Shown: positions 42,900-51,567, numbered from the stretch's first letter. The stretch: DNA of 52,593 bases from RGIG9115 sp045648165 (GCA_045648165.1 JAZRNL010000052.1:1-52593), one strand, 5' to 3'. The notes: generated by a model from the letters alone, not told the origin. Translations and numbers: made by a program.

Positions 42900-43391
42900 T
42901 TGAGGAAAATACGTATTATATATTTTTTGTATCTTATCGTAATTACGGTGGTAGGTTGTATAAATTGGTTTTCGGGCGCTTCTGAGCCTGCAAATATAAC
43001 GGTTTTTTATGCGGACAGGCAGATGATGAGGCTTGTGCCTGTAAGCTACAATATAGAGACTGCAAAGCCTCAAAAGCAGTGTGATAAAATAATTGAAGAA
43101 CTTACATACGACAGAGGTTATAACTCTAACATCAGACGGCTTATTCCGGAAGAAGCGGTGACAGTAAAGGTGAAAGACGAAGTTGCAACGGTTAATATAA
43201 TAACTGAATATTTTAAAGATGCAGAGATAAATAGAAACTATGAAATGTTAATTGTGTATCAGCTCGTAAATTCTGTTGCATCCGTGGAAGGTGTGTCGAG
43301 AGTTGAATTTCTGATAGATGGTATACGGCAGAAGAATTTTATGGGATATATTGATATGCGTGAGGTTTTCATCCCTGATTATTATGTATAA
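42900..43391 (+). CDS. GerMN domain-containing protein
   Basis: A 163-residue membrane-anchored or lipoprotein-like protein. The N-terminal hydrophobic segment ends in VVGC, a possible lipobox. The rest is a GerMN domain (about 55-155: YDRGYNSNIRRLIPEEAVTV and VNSVASVEGVSRVEFLIDG), known from GerM of spore formers and from some lipoproteins. The start is TTG with GGAGG nine bases upstream; that GGAGG lies in the hairpin before it. The DacF-like gene follows in the same direction, which suggests a spore-envelope context. Confidence 0.85.
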   Translation: MRKIRIIYFLYLIVITVVGCINWFSGASEPANITVFYADRQMMRLVPVSYNIETAKPQKQCDKIIEELTYDRGYNSNIRRLIPEEAVTVKVKDEVATVNIITEYFKDAEINRNYEMLIVYQLVNSVASVEGVSRVEFLIDGIRQKNFMGYIDMREVFIPDYYV

Positions 43392-43430
43392 CAGAATTGG
43401 TTTTTGAATATAATTTAATCGGTGAATGAT

Positions 43431-44528
43431 ATGAAAAAAATAATTATTATTGCATCGCTTATAATTTTAACTCCTGCTTTCGCAAAGGCGGCGCCTGAAA
43501 TATCTGCGGAGTATGCATGTGTAATGGAAGCTGAAACGGGAGAGGTTATATTTGAATATAATGGCGAAATGGAACATTCTATGGCAAGCACCACAAAAAT
43601 TATGACAGCTCTCATAGCCCTTGAAAATTGTGATACCAAAGCTTCTGTCACCATAAGCCGCAATGCTGCTTATCAGGAGGGGTCAAGTGCTTACCTTGCG
43701 CAAAATGAAGTGATTTCTATGAAGGATTTGTTATACGGACTGATGCTAAATTCCGGAAACGATGCCGCAGTTGCCGTAGCGGAGCATATTTCGGGAAGTG
43801 AAAGTGCATTTGCCGATTTAATGACAAACCGTGCAAAATCCCTTGGTGCGTTTAACACCTCCTTTAAAAATGCCAGCGGCTTGGATAGTGAAGGGCACTA
43901 TACAACTGCGGTGGACCTTGCAAGAATAGCTGTTGCTGCGCTTAATAATCCCGATTTCAGGGAAATAGTTTCCACATCATATAAAGAGGTTGACTATTCA
44001 GGGGGAAGGCTTTGTTTTTCAAACCATAATAAGCTTTTAAAAAGCTATAATGGATGTATAGGAGTAAAAACAGGCTTTACAAAAAAAACAGGACGTTGCC
44101 TTGTGTCGGCTGCAGAACGTGATGGAGTAAGGCTTGTGTGTGTAACTCTTCGGGCACCTGACGATTGGAACGACCATAAAAAGCTCCTGGACTATGGATT
44201 TGGCGAGCTTTCTATAACCCAAATAGTAAAGGAGGGTGAAGCACTTACAACAGTGCCTGTAACATCAGGTGGCGAAATATCAGCGGTTTCAAAAGAAGAG
44301 TTGGAATTACCACTTGTAAAGGGCGGGAGGAGAAAAACTGAAATAGTTCTTCATACATTGCCTCACATTGAAAGCTCCGTTGAAGCCGGCGAAAAAATCG
44401 GAGAGTTTGATGTGTTGTATGACGGACGAAAAATTAAAAAAATCGACTTGCTGGCAGGGGGGGAATACGTAAAAGAAAAATCCCTTTTTGAAAGCATAAT
44501 CGATTTTTGGAGAAAAGTGTTTTCTTAA
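43431..44528 (+). CDS. D-alanyl-D-alanine carboxypeptidase (DacF-like, PBP5 family)
   Basis: A 365-residue secreted peptidoglycan carboxypeptidase. A signal peptide (about 1-21) precedes the penicillin-binding domain with STTK (S53, K56), SGN (108-110) and VKTGFTKKTG. A C-terminal beta-rich domain of the PBP5 type and an amphipathic tail (SLFESIIDFWRKVFS) follow. I chose ATG at 43431; the upstream ribosome site is weak (GGTGA), and the GTG at 43422 is the alternative. It ends in a four-base overlap with the convergent pseudouridine synthase gene. Confidence 0.9.
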   Translation: MKKIIIIASLIILTPAFAKAAPEISAEYACVMEAETGEVIFEYNGEMEHSMASTTKIMTALIALENCDTKASVTISRNAAYQEGSSAYLAQNEVISMKDLLYGLMLNSGNDAAVAVAEHISGSESAFADLMTNRAKSLGAFNTSFKNASGLDSEGHYTTAVDLARIAVAALNNPDFREIVSTSYKEVDYSGGRLCFSNHNKLLKSYNGCIGVKTGFTKKTGRCLVSAAERDGVRLVCVTLRAPDDWNDHKKLLDYGFGELSITQIVKEGEALTTVPVTSGGEISAVSKEELELPLVKGGRRKTEIVLHTLPHIESSVEAGEKIGEFDVLYDGRKIKKIDLLAGGEYVKEKSLFESIIDFWRKVFS

Positions 44529-45412
44529 ATGTTTATTAGTTTTTCCATATCTGTTGGCAAGGGAACTGTAAACACAAGGTTCTCTTTTGTAACGGGATGT
44601 GTAAAGCTTATTTTGTATGCCAGAAGTAAATGACCGCTTGCAATGTTGCGTTCGTTGTCGCCTGTTCCATACAACCAGTCCCCTACGAGAGGATGACCTG
44701 CTGACGACATATGAACACGGATCTGATGAGTTCTACCGGTTTCAGTTCTGATTTTTAAAAGTGAATATTTTTTGTTTTCGCTTATCACTTCATAGTGTGT
44801 AACGGCAGGCTTTCCGTCGGGTGCGGTAACCCGTTTTATGGTACTGCCCTCTGCGCGTTTAATGGGGGAGGTAAGCGTTTGTTTTTTATTTGTAAGTGTA
44901 CCGTGAACAACTGCCATATACTCTTTTAAAATCTCTTTGTGGGGTATAGCAGAATGTGCGAAACGGTTTTTTGCTACAATGCATATACCGGCAGTATCTT
45001 TGTCGAGGCGGTTTACTGGGTGTATTTTATGGTGTTCACCATTTTTCTGCCAGTAATATGCCACAGCATCTGAAAGAGTGTTCCCGTAATTTCCTTGGCT
45101 TTGATGAACGCTCATTTTTCGCGGCTTGTTCACAACTGTATAAAATGCATCGTCGTATAAAACTTCAATATCAATTTCGCAAGGCATAGCAGAAGATGAA
45201 GGAATATTTTCTGTTACATCTGCAGTTATAATATCATTTTCGGACACCTTGTCAATTGTTCTGCAAGGTTTTCCTGAAATAAAAATACCATAATTAAGTT
45301 TTGTTTCAGTAAGCACCCCTGCCGACATTCCCATCCTCCGCCGACATATAAATTCAACAGTTCTACCGTCGTCTTCTTTTTTTACTATGTGTTTTATAAT
45401 TGCATTATTCAT
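44525..45412 (-). CDS. RluA-family pseudouridine synthase
   Basis: A 295-residue enzyme that isomerises uridine in rRNA or tRNA. The catalytic aspartate is in HPVNRLDKDTAG near residue 135, and RTETGRTHQIRVHMSSAGHPLVGDWLYG is diagnostic. A degenerate S4-like N-terminal region is present. The target site cannot be told from sequence. The upstream region carries a large nested inverted repeat (45439-45542). Confidence 0.92.
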   Translation of the reverse strand: MNNAIIKHIVKKEDDGRTVEFICRRRMGMSAGVLTETKLNYGIFISGKPCRTIDKVSENDIITADVTENIPSSSAMPCEIDIEVLYDDAFYTVVNKPRKMSVHQSQGNYGNTLSDAVAYYWQKNGEHHKIHPVNRLDKDTAGICIVAKNRFAHSAIPHKEILKEYMAVVHGTLTNKKQTLTSPIKRAEGSTIKRVTAPDGKPAVTHYEVISENKKYSLLKIRTETGRTHQIRVHMSSAGHPLVGDWLYGTGDNERNIASGHLLLAYKISFTHPVTKENLVFTVPLPTDMEKLINI

Positions 45413-45438
45413 TTTTATAAATATCCTTGTTTATCAGT

Positions 45439-45542
45439 TATTACAACTTGTGGTAATATAATGAACGCATGCTATAAAACACAATAGGTAGCGTTCATTG
45501 CAACATAAATTACCTTATATGTTGTAATAGGAAATTTATGTT
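45439..45542. repeat. nested inverted-repeat element, possible structured RNA or MITE-like sequence
   Basis: Three perfect stems are nested: TATTACAAC/GTTGTAATA (45439-45447 with 45521-45529), GGTAAT/ATTACC (45452-45457 with 45509-45514) and AATGAACGC/GCGTTCATT (45460-45468 with 45491-45499), with a 22-base terminal loop. A competing repeat AACATAAATT/AATTTATGTT (45502-45511 with 45533-45542) excludes the middle stem. It lies between the rpsI terminator and the pseudouridine synthase gene. Confidence 0.55.
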
Positions 45543-45554
45543 ATAATAAAAAGA

Positions 45555-45583
45555 AAATCCCACAAACAGTGGTTGTGGGATTT
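45555..45583 (-). terminator. terminator of the rplM-rpsI operon
   Basis: AAATCCCACAA and TTGTGGGATTT form an 11-bp stem with a seven-base loop; on the reverse strand TTCTTTTT follows. It lies 15 bases after the rpsI stop codon. Confidence 0.85.
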
Positions 45584-45597
45584 GTAGTAGATAATAA

Positions 45598-45993
45598 TTA
45601 TCTCTTTGAGAACTGGGGAGCACGACGTGCGGCTTTTAAACCGTACTTCTTTCTTTCCTTCATTCTTGAGTCACGTGTAAGGAAACCTGCTGCTTTGAGG
45701 TCTGCTCTGAATGCATCTGTATCAACTTCAAGAAGTGCTCTTGAAATACCGTGACGGATAGCACCTGCCTGGCCTGTGAAGCCACCGCCTTCAACCTTAA
45801 CTATTATATCGAACTTTTCGAGAGTCTTAGTAAGTACCAGAGGCTGGCGAACGATAACCTTGAGAGTTTCAAGACCGAAATAATCATCGATTGTTCTACC
45901 GTTTATTGTGATGTTGCCGTTACCGGGAACAAGACGTACTCTTGCAACTGAAGACTTTCTTCTTCCTGTGCCGTAAAACTGTTCTGTTGCCAT
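45598..45993 (-). CDS. rpsI: 30S ribosomal protein S9
   Basis: A 131-residue ribosomal protein. YGTGRRKSSVARVRLVPGNG at the start and DSRMKERKKYGLKAARRAPQFSKR at the end are universal S9 sequences; the tail reaches the decoding centre. AGGAGG lies before the ATG. It follows rplM by 17 bases in the standard L13-S9 operon. Confidence 0.97.
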   Translation of the reverse strand: MATEQFYGTGRRKSSVARVRLVPGNGNITINGRTIDDYFGLETLKVIVRQPLVLTKTLEKFDIIVKVEGGGFTGQAGAIRHGISRALLEVDTDAFRADLKAAGFLTRDSRMKERKKYGLKAARRAPQFSKR

Positions 45994-46010
45994 TAGTAAT
46001 ATCCTCCTTC

Positions 46011-46451
46011 TTATTTAATCTCGCCTGTCCAGAGTACAGGATTCTGAGCTGCATGATTGTGCTCTGCATCCTTGAATACACGGAGTCTTGCGATTGACTT
46101 TCTTCCGATTGAGTTGTTGGGGAGCATGCCGTTTACAGCATACATCATTGCCTTTTCAGGGTTCTCAACCATGAGCTTGTTGTAGGGAACCTCCTTGAGA
46201 CCGCCTACCCAGCCTGTGTGGTAATATCTAACCTTCTGGTTGATTTTGTTACCTGTGAGAACTGCCTTAGCAGCGTTGATAATGATAACATGATCGCCAC
46301 AGTCAACGTTGGGAGTAAAAGTGGGAAGATGCTTACCTCTGAGGATAGCGGCAGCCTGAGCTGCAACACGGCCGAGAGGCTTGTCTGCTGCGTCAATTAT
46401 ATACCATTTTCTTTCAATTTCAGCGGGCTTTGCCAAATAACTACTGTTCAT
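46011..46451 (-). CDS. rplM: 50S ribosomal protein L13
   Basis: A 146-residue ribosomal protein. Landmarks are KWYIIDAADKPLGRVAAQAA, NVDCGDHVIIINAAKAVLTG, YYHTGWVGGLKEVPYNKLM and AVNGMLPNNSIGRKSIARLR. AGGAGG (46465-46460) lies eight bases before the ATG. It is first in the operon and is preceded by a leader with L13-type features. Confidence 0.97.
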   Translation of the reverse strand: MNSSYLAKPAEIERKWYIIDAADKPLGRVAAQAAAILRGKHLPTFTPNVDCGDHVIIINAAKAVLTGNKINQKVRYYHTGWVGGLKEVPYNKLMVENPEKAMMYAVNGMLPNNSIGRKSIARLRVFKDAEHNHAAQNPVLWTGEIK

Positions 46452-46510
46452 TTGAAATTCCTCCTGTTCAAAGTATTAATCGCCGAAAACTGTTTGCTTT
46501 CGACCTGCAG
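46452..46510 (-). promoter_or_regulatory. ribosomal protein L13 leader candidate
   Basis: The roughly 58-base leader reads CCTGCAGGTCGAAAGC, then AAACAGTTTTCGGCGATT and ACTTTGAACAGGAGG on the reverse strand. CGAAA can pair with TTTCG, and CCTG can pair with the CAGG of the ribosome site. This resembles the autoregulatory L13 leader of Firmicutes. Confidence 0.55.
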
Positions 46511-46515
46511 GCACT

Positions 46516-46544
46516 ATTCTACTACAGTTTGAAAGCTTTGTCAA
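46516..46544 (-). promoter_or_regulatory. promoter of rplM-rpsI
   Basis: On the reverse strand TTGACA (46544-46539), 17-bp spacer, TAGAAT (46521-46516). The remaining 46545-46680 interval is very AT-rich, with no other recognisable feature. Confidence 0.85.
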
Positions 46545-46731
46545 TACCTTTTTATTATTTTTTTTAAAATTATTTTATAATCTCTCATATTCTCCTTTAT
46601 TCTTCGGTTTTCTCTTGTTTTCTAATTTTCCATTTTAAAAATTGAAAGCATATTCCATTTTTTTCAACAATTAAATCCACAGGCATATGATAATAATATT
46701 AAAGTAGTTTTTATATGTTGAGGATTATGTT

Positions 46732-46914
46732 ATGAAGTTGATATTTATTTCTGTTATATTTTATATAGAGGCAATCGTATATGAGGCATTGCTTTATATT
46801 GTAATGAGGATGAGATATGATACGTATATAACGGCCTTTTTTGCGCGTATTGCTGAGAGGATGGGGGAGAGGCTTAATCGCAGGGCTGAATTTATAGAAA
46901 GTATAATAAGTTAA
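46732..46914 (+). CDS. possible 60-residue small membrane-associated protein
   Basis: A short ORF with GAGG ten to fourteen bases before the ATG. The first half is hydrophobic (LIFISVIFYIEAIVYEALLYIV), and the second is charged and helical (FARIAERMGERLNRRAEF), like a small membrane-anchored peptide. CATATGATA at 46684-46692 resembles a sigma-K -10 box. No family is recognised, and the reverse-strand ORF at the same place has less support. It may be a sporulation micro-protein or chance. Confidence 0.4.
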   Translation: MKLIFISVIFYIEAIVYEALLYIVMRMRYDTYITAFFARIAERMGERLNRRAEFIESIIS

Positions 46915-46917
46915 ACA

Positions 46918-46947
46918 ACACCCCCGCAACTGTCTTTGCGGGGGTGT
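46918..46947 (-). terminator. terminator of the S-layer gene
   Basis: ACACCCCCGCAA and TTGCGGGGGTGT form a perfect 12-bp GC-rich stem with loop CTGTCT. On the reverse strand it is followed by TGTTTAACTT. It is about 54 bases downstream of the S-layer stop codon and may also terminate the small ORF on the other strand. Confidence 0.75.
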
Positions 46948-47000
46948 CAGAGAGGGAATATCAGAGAAGATTGTCTGTGGTATAAGTTTTATTGGCAGGA

Positions 47001-49565
47001 TTATTTTATAATCACTATTTCCTTAACCTCATCCTTGTAGAGCTTGATGAATACTCTGTTGTTTTCATCTGCATCAAATACCTGGATGTCGCCTGTTTCT
47101 GCAACAGTAATATTGTTCTTTGAAACGGTTGTGTCGACTTTGTAAACTTTAACCTCATCTGAAAGGGCATAGTTTACTGCGCTTCCGCCATTGACTGTTA
47201 CATTGATTGAGTTTGTGAATTTCTTTGTTACCTTACCATAAACAGTACTGAGGTGTTCTGCAGGGTTAGCTGTAGCTTCAGTTCCCTTTGTATCAACATC
47301 GAAGAGAACTCTGATGCTTACAATTTCCTTATCGGCATTTTGCTTGATCTGGATTATATCACCTGTTTCAAGCGCTGAACCTTCACCCTTTACGAGAACT
47401 GTTTCATCCTCTGCAAAAAGTTCAACTTCTTTACCGTCCATAAATGCTACGAGTACATCGGTTACTTCTTCATCTGAATTCTGTCCCTTAGCAACTTCTT
47501 TAACTACTGCAATGCTTGACTCTGCATTTGTGTTAAGGCGTGCATTTGTTACGATAATAGCCTTTGCAGTAAAGTCTTCTGTCATATCGTATACAAATAC
47601 GTCATACTTCTGGTCGTCTTCAAACATTGAAATATCTGCCATCTGGAAGTCTTCGGCACTATCGGATGGAATATCAAATACTACAGTGTTTTTGTCTATC
47701 TTAACATTTCCAAGCTTATTAAGTGTTGCATTGAACTCTGCATCGATAAGCTTATAGTTAAGGGTGAATTTGCTCTTGTTAACTTCGCCTGTTGCGCTGT
47801 TGTCGAGAGCAGTGTTAATTTCTGAAACCTTTCCGTCGCTATTTAGCTTGAATGTTACAAGCTGAGCAGGAACGCTGCCTTCTTTCTGAAGAGCGGCAAG
47901 AACTGTCTGTGATTTCTGAGCGCCTGCGCCATTAAGCTTGATTTTTTCTGCACCTTCGTAAGTTTCTTCTTTGCCTTCTTTTGTGAAAATTCTGAATTTT
48001 ACGATTTCATCGCCGTCTACACCATATGCTTTTGACATATAGCCATAGTTTGAACTAAGGAGAAATGCAGTATCTGTTGCAGCAATTTTATCTTCAAAGT
48101 CAAGATAGAATGTTGCTTCTGTTCCTATTTTGAGCTCGCTTTTATAGTTCTTGGCAATTTTATATGCTTTGCCGTCAATAGTATATTCGTCATTTGAAAT
48201 TGATGAAATCTTACCTGTAACGGTTTTGTTCGATACAATTATTTCAAAAAGCTCTCCATCCTTACTTTCTGCAACTGAAAGCACGTCAAATTCCTTAAGG
48301 TCAGAAACCTTAAGATTTTCCAAACCTCTCGTAATAGTATAGGTTACTTCGTCATCAAGAGTGATTGATTTCGCATCGTACTTATCATTAATTTTGCCAA
48401 GGCTTGAAACAGTATCAACTACCATATTGTAGTAGCTTGAAACAAAAACGATGTCATATTTTCCGTCTTTATCAGTGTCAAGAAGGCTGATTTCGCCGGC
48501 TTTATCTGTCATATTAATAAGCTCATCTGTAAGCTCGTTGTATTTACCGTTGTAAATAAGCTTTGCATTGGATGCAAGCTCAGCAAGCTCAGTTTTCTGA
48601 GATGTTTCTGACTTGAAATAGCTTATAGCTTTATTTGAGTTCTTTGTGCTGATTTTATCGAACTGCTCTGCACTGATTGTAAGAGTTGAATTTTTATTCT
48701 GGATAGGAAGTGCAAGAATAAGTGTTTCATTACCGAGACGGTCTTTTCTTACATAGTAGTTTACATTGTATCCAAGTAGTTTGTTTACATTATATTCAGT
48801 GTCATAAATCTCTGTTCCGATTTTTACCTGCCCGTCAACAAGTCCGCTTGTTCCGTCAATGGCAGATGTGGGAATTGCAGTTATCTGACCTGTGTGTTCT
48901 GTTACGTTTAATCTGTCTTTAAGAAGCGTTTTATCAACAATCTCATACTTGGGGTTTTCACCGAAGCTTGTTTGCTCCATCATTTTTGTTTTGATTGAGT
49001 TAAGTGTGAGATATGCCATATTTCCTCTGGTAATAGGCTGATGGGTTGAACCGCTTACCTGTTTGTTAAGGCCGTTTTCGGAACCCACAAGAATATAACC
49101 GTGGGGGAAACCGCCTTTTTGAAGTGCAGAAGGCTCAAAACCGATTGCTCGTACCATAATGGTCACAGCTTCTGCATAGGTTATGGGATCGAGAGGTCTG
49201 AATTTACCTTCGTCGTCGCCGATGATTATTCCGTTTGAAGTAGCAAGGTTAATATAACCGTTAGCCCAGAAATCTGTGCTTACATCGGGGAATTTTGACT
49301 GACCTGATGTTGATGCTGCTGCATCCTCAAGTCCCATTGCATGAATTGCGATTTTTGTTACTTCTGCTCTTGTAAGATTGTCTTTGGGGCGGAATTCACC
49401 GTTCCCGTCACCAACCATAATGTCAAGAGCTGCAAGAACCTGAATAGGCTCCTCGAAGCCTGTACCTACAACATCAGAGGGAACTGATGCAAATGCGGAT
49501 ACAGATGAAAAAAGTGTTGCTGCGGATATTGCCGCGCAAAGCAGATTTTTCTTTAAATCCTTCAT
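47001..49565 (-). CDS. S-layer protein with three N-terminal SLH domains
   Basis: A secreted 854-residue protein. A signal peptide (about 1-27, ending AFA) precedes three SLH motifs (MVGDGNGEFRPKDNLTRAEV near 50, IIIGDDEGKFRPLDPITYAEA near 113, and a divergent third up to about 190). The remaining 650 residues are Lys/Asp/Ser/Thr-rich beta-like sequence with no named domain, as in S-layer proteins. AAGGAGG lies before the ATG, and the leader is about 80 bases. It is a strong candidate for the main surface-layer protein. Confidence 0.88.
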   Translation of the reverse strand: MKDLKKNLLCAAISAATLFSSVSAFASVPSDVVGTGFEEPIQVLAALDIMVGDGNGEFRPKDNLTRAEVTKIAIHAMGLEDAAASTSGQSKFPDVSTDFWANGYINLATSNGIIIGDDEGKFRPLDPITYAEAVTIMVRAIGFEPSALQKGGFPHGYILVGSENGLNKQVSGSTHQPITRGNMAYLTLNSIKTKMMEQTSFGENPKYEIVDKTLLKDRLNVTEHTGQITAIPTSAIDGTSGLVDGQVKIGTEIYDTEYNVNKLLGYNVNYYVRKDRLGNETLILALPIQNKNSTLTISAEQFDKISTKNSNKAISYFKSETSQKTELAELASNAKLIYNGKYNELTDELINMTDKAGEISLLDTDKDGKYDIVFVSSYYNMVVDTVSSLGKINDKYDAKSITLDDEVTYTITRGLENLKVSDLKEFDVLSVAESKDGELFEIIVSNKTVTGKISSISNDEYTIDGKAYKIAKNYKSELKIGTEATFYLDFEDKIAATDTAFLLSSNYGYMSKAYGVDGDEIVKFRIFTKEGKEETYEGAEKIKLNGAGAQKSQTVLAALQKEGSVPAQLVTFKLNSDGKVSEINTALDNSATGEVNKSKFTLNYKLIDAEFNATLNKLGNVKIDKNTVVFDIPSDSAEDFQMADISMFEDDQKYDVFVYDMTEDFTAKAIIVTNARLNTNAESSIAVVKEVAKGQNSDEEVTDVLVAFMDGKEVELFAEDETVLVKGEGSALETGDIIQIKQNADKEIVSIRVLFDVDTKGTEATANPAEHLSTVYGKVTKKFTNSINVTVNGGSAVNYALSDEVKVYKVDTTVSKNNITVAETGDIQVFDADENNRVFIKLYKDEVKEIVIIK

Positions 49566-49654
49566 AGATTTACCTCCTTAAAATATTTTGGACTTTCGTC
49601 CATCCTACACCTACATTGGTTAACATAATAAATAATATGTCAACCACGCTTGCT

Positions 49655-49683
49655 ATAATACACGATTTTATGCATAAAATCAA
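49655..49683 (-). promoter_or_regulatory. S-layer gene promoter with 18-bp palindrome
   Basis: On the reverse strand TTGATT (49683-49678), 17-bp spacer, TATTAT (49660-49655). A perfect 18-bp palindrome GATTTTATGCATAAAATC (49664-49681) covers most of the -35 box and spacer. Confidence 0.65.
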
Positions 49684-49785
49684 CACACAATATATGGTAA
49701 GAGGATTTGTCTTATTTAACATTAATATAGAAGAAAATCAAAAAAATTCTTATATTTTCCCCAATTGGTTTTTTTTTAAAATATG

Positions 49786-49814
49786 TAGACATATACCTTA
49801 AAATGTTGTATAAT
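49786..49814 (+). promoter_or_regulatory. promoter of the DUF4080-type radical SAM gene
   Basis: TAGACA (49786-49791), 17-bp spacer, TATAAT (49809-49814), about 33 bases before the start codon. Confidence 0.75.
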
Positions 49815-49847
49815 TATATATGAATAATTTGAAAGGTGGGAGGATGG

Positions 49848-51548
49848 TTGAAAGTCCTTCTTGTGGCGGTTAATTCCAAATATTCACACACATCTCTTTC
49901 GGTGCGAACTCTTTGCGCAAACTCGTTGGGTGCGGAATTTGCAGAATATACTATAAATGAGGACATTTCGGCGGTTGTATCATCAATTATCGAAAAAAAA
50001 CCCGATGTGTTGTGTTTTGCTTGTTATATATGGAACATAGAATGTATACTTAAGCTTGCCTCAGACATTAAAAAGATTATCCCGTCTGTAAAAATTGCGT
50101 TTGGCGGACCTGAAGTAAGCTTTTGCGCAGCTGAAATTCTTGAAAATCACAATTTCGTAGATTGTGTAATTATCGGCGAAGGAGAAGAAACTTTTAAAGA
50201 GCTTTCAGAAAACGGTTTTATATTTGAAGGTGTAAGGGGTGTGGCATACCGGGATAAAGAGACAATTCAAAATCCACCCAGGCCTTTGGTTGAAAATCTT
50301 GATTCACTCGCTTTTCCTTACACAGATGATGACCTCAGGACTAATAGCAACAAGCTCATATACTACGAAAGTTCCCGTGGCTGCCCTTACTGCTGTAGCT
50401 ATTGTCTTTCATCCACGGTTCACGGTGTGCGTTTTAAAAGTATGGATAAGGTTAAAGGCGAGCTCTTGAAAATTATTGAAGCAAGGCCCGGGACGGTAAA
50501 GTTTGTAGACAGAACATTTAATGCAGATAAGTCAAGAACAACTGAACTTATTGAATTTATGAAAAAAGAAGGCCGAGGGATTACGTTTCATTTTGAAATC
50601 GAAGCCCATACATTAAACGAAGTTTTTTTTGAAGCAATAAAGGATGCACCCCAGGGTATGTTCAGATTTGAAATAGGGCTTCAGTCCACAAATTCTGAAA
50701 CCTTGCATGCCATAAACCGTATGGGTAATACGGAAAAGCTTTTTGAAAACGTCCGCCGTATAACCGATATGGGGAACATACATGTTCATCTTGATTTGAT
50801 TGCGGGCTTGCCTCACGAAAATATTCATACTTTTGAAAAATCTTTTAATGATGCTATTTCACTGAAACCTCATGTGCTTCAGCTGGGATTTTTAAAGCTT
50901 CTTAAAGGTACTGAAATCAGAAAAAGAGCAAAAGAGTATGGCTATGTTTACAGAGATTATCCGCCATACGAGGTTATACAAAGCGGCAGTATGACGGCAA
51001 TGGAACTTTTGCGTCTTAAAAAACTCGAGGAACTTCTTGACAGATTTTATAATAGTGGGGCGTTTAAAGGCGGACTTGAATATCTTATGGAAGTTTCAGG
51101 CTCTCCATGGAAATTGTTTTCAGGGCTTACAGATTATTTTGAAGATAATGGATTATTTGATATAAAACATTCACGTGAAAGTCTTTATAAAATACTTTGT
51201 GATTTTGCGGAATATAAAGGCGTGCCTCTTGAGTTTTGGGACATACTTAAATTTGATTATTTTACAACAACTGTAAATGCTTCGACACCGCTTTGGTCAA
51301 AAGACGGATATGATACGGAGTTTCATAAAAGACGCGTTGAAGTGATTGAGGAAAATCCGGACGATGTGTTTGGTGCGTTAAAAGATGAGCCTGTAAAAAA
51401 TATCCTGAAACTTGTACATTTTGAAACTTTTTCTTACAGGATTTTTGATGGCAATAAAAAAGAAAAATGGATGGCAGTATTTACAAAACAAGGTAAATTT
51501 CTTGGAGAAATACCGAATTATTATATAAAATCTTCAGATAGCGTTTAA
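49848..51548 (+). CDS. B12-binding-domain radical SAM protein with DUF4080
   Basis: A 566-residue protein. The N-terminal B12-binding-like Rossmann domain (about 1-130) reads LLVAVNSKYSHTSLSVRTL and IAFGGPEVSFCAAEILENH. The radical SAM core has RGCPYCCSYCLSS (CxxxCxxC) near 180, followed by FEIGLQSTNSETL. A C-terminal DUF4080 region completes it. The reaction is unknown. I chose TTG at 49848 because GGGAGGA lies five bases upstream; the ORF opens with a GTG inside the ribosome-site region. Confidence 0.88.
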   Translation: MKVLLVAVNSKYSHTSLSVRTLCANSLGAEFAEYTINEDISAVVSSIIEKKPDVLCFACYIWNIECILKLASDIKKIIPSVKIAFGGPEVSFCAAEILENHNFVDCVIIGEGEETFKELSENGFIFEGVRGVAYRDKETIQNPPRPLVENLDSLAFPYTDDDLRTNSNKLIYYESSRGCPYCCSYCLSSTVHGVRFKSMDKVKGELLKIIEARPGTVKFVDRTFNADKSRTTELIEFMKKEGRGITFHFEIEAHTLNEVFFEAIKDAPQGMFRFEIGLQSTNSETLHAINRMGNTEKLFENVRRITDMGNIHVHLDLIAGLPHENIHTFEKSFNDAISLKPHVLQLGFLKLLKGTEIRKRAKEYGYVYRDYPPYEVIQSGSMTAMELLRLKKLEELLDRFYNSGAFKGGLEYLMEVSGSPWKLFSGLTDYFEDNGLFDIKHSRESLYKILCDFAEYKGVPLEFWDILKFDYFTTTVNASTPLWSKDGYDTEFHKRRVEVIEENPDDVFGALKDEPVKNILKLVHFETFSYRIFDGNKKEKWMAVFTKQGKFLGEIPNYYIKSSDSV

Positions 51549-51567
51549 ATTTATAGGTGATGATAAA

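Noticed and set aside
43387..43416. Sigma-F or sigma-G promoter before the DacF-like gene
   Set aside because: GTATA with GAATATAAT 15 bases later only loosely fits the consensus, and it lies at the end of the GerMN gene; too weak to call.
46711..46929. A reverse-strand 72-residue ORF opposite the small forward ORF
   Set aside because: It extends through the GC-rich terminator stem and has no ribosome site; the forward ORF is better supported.
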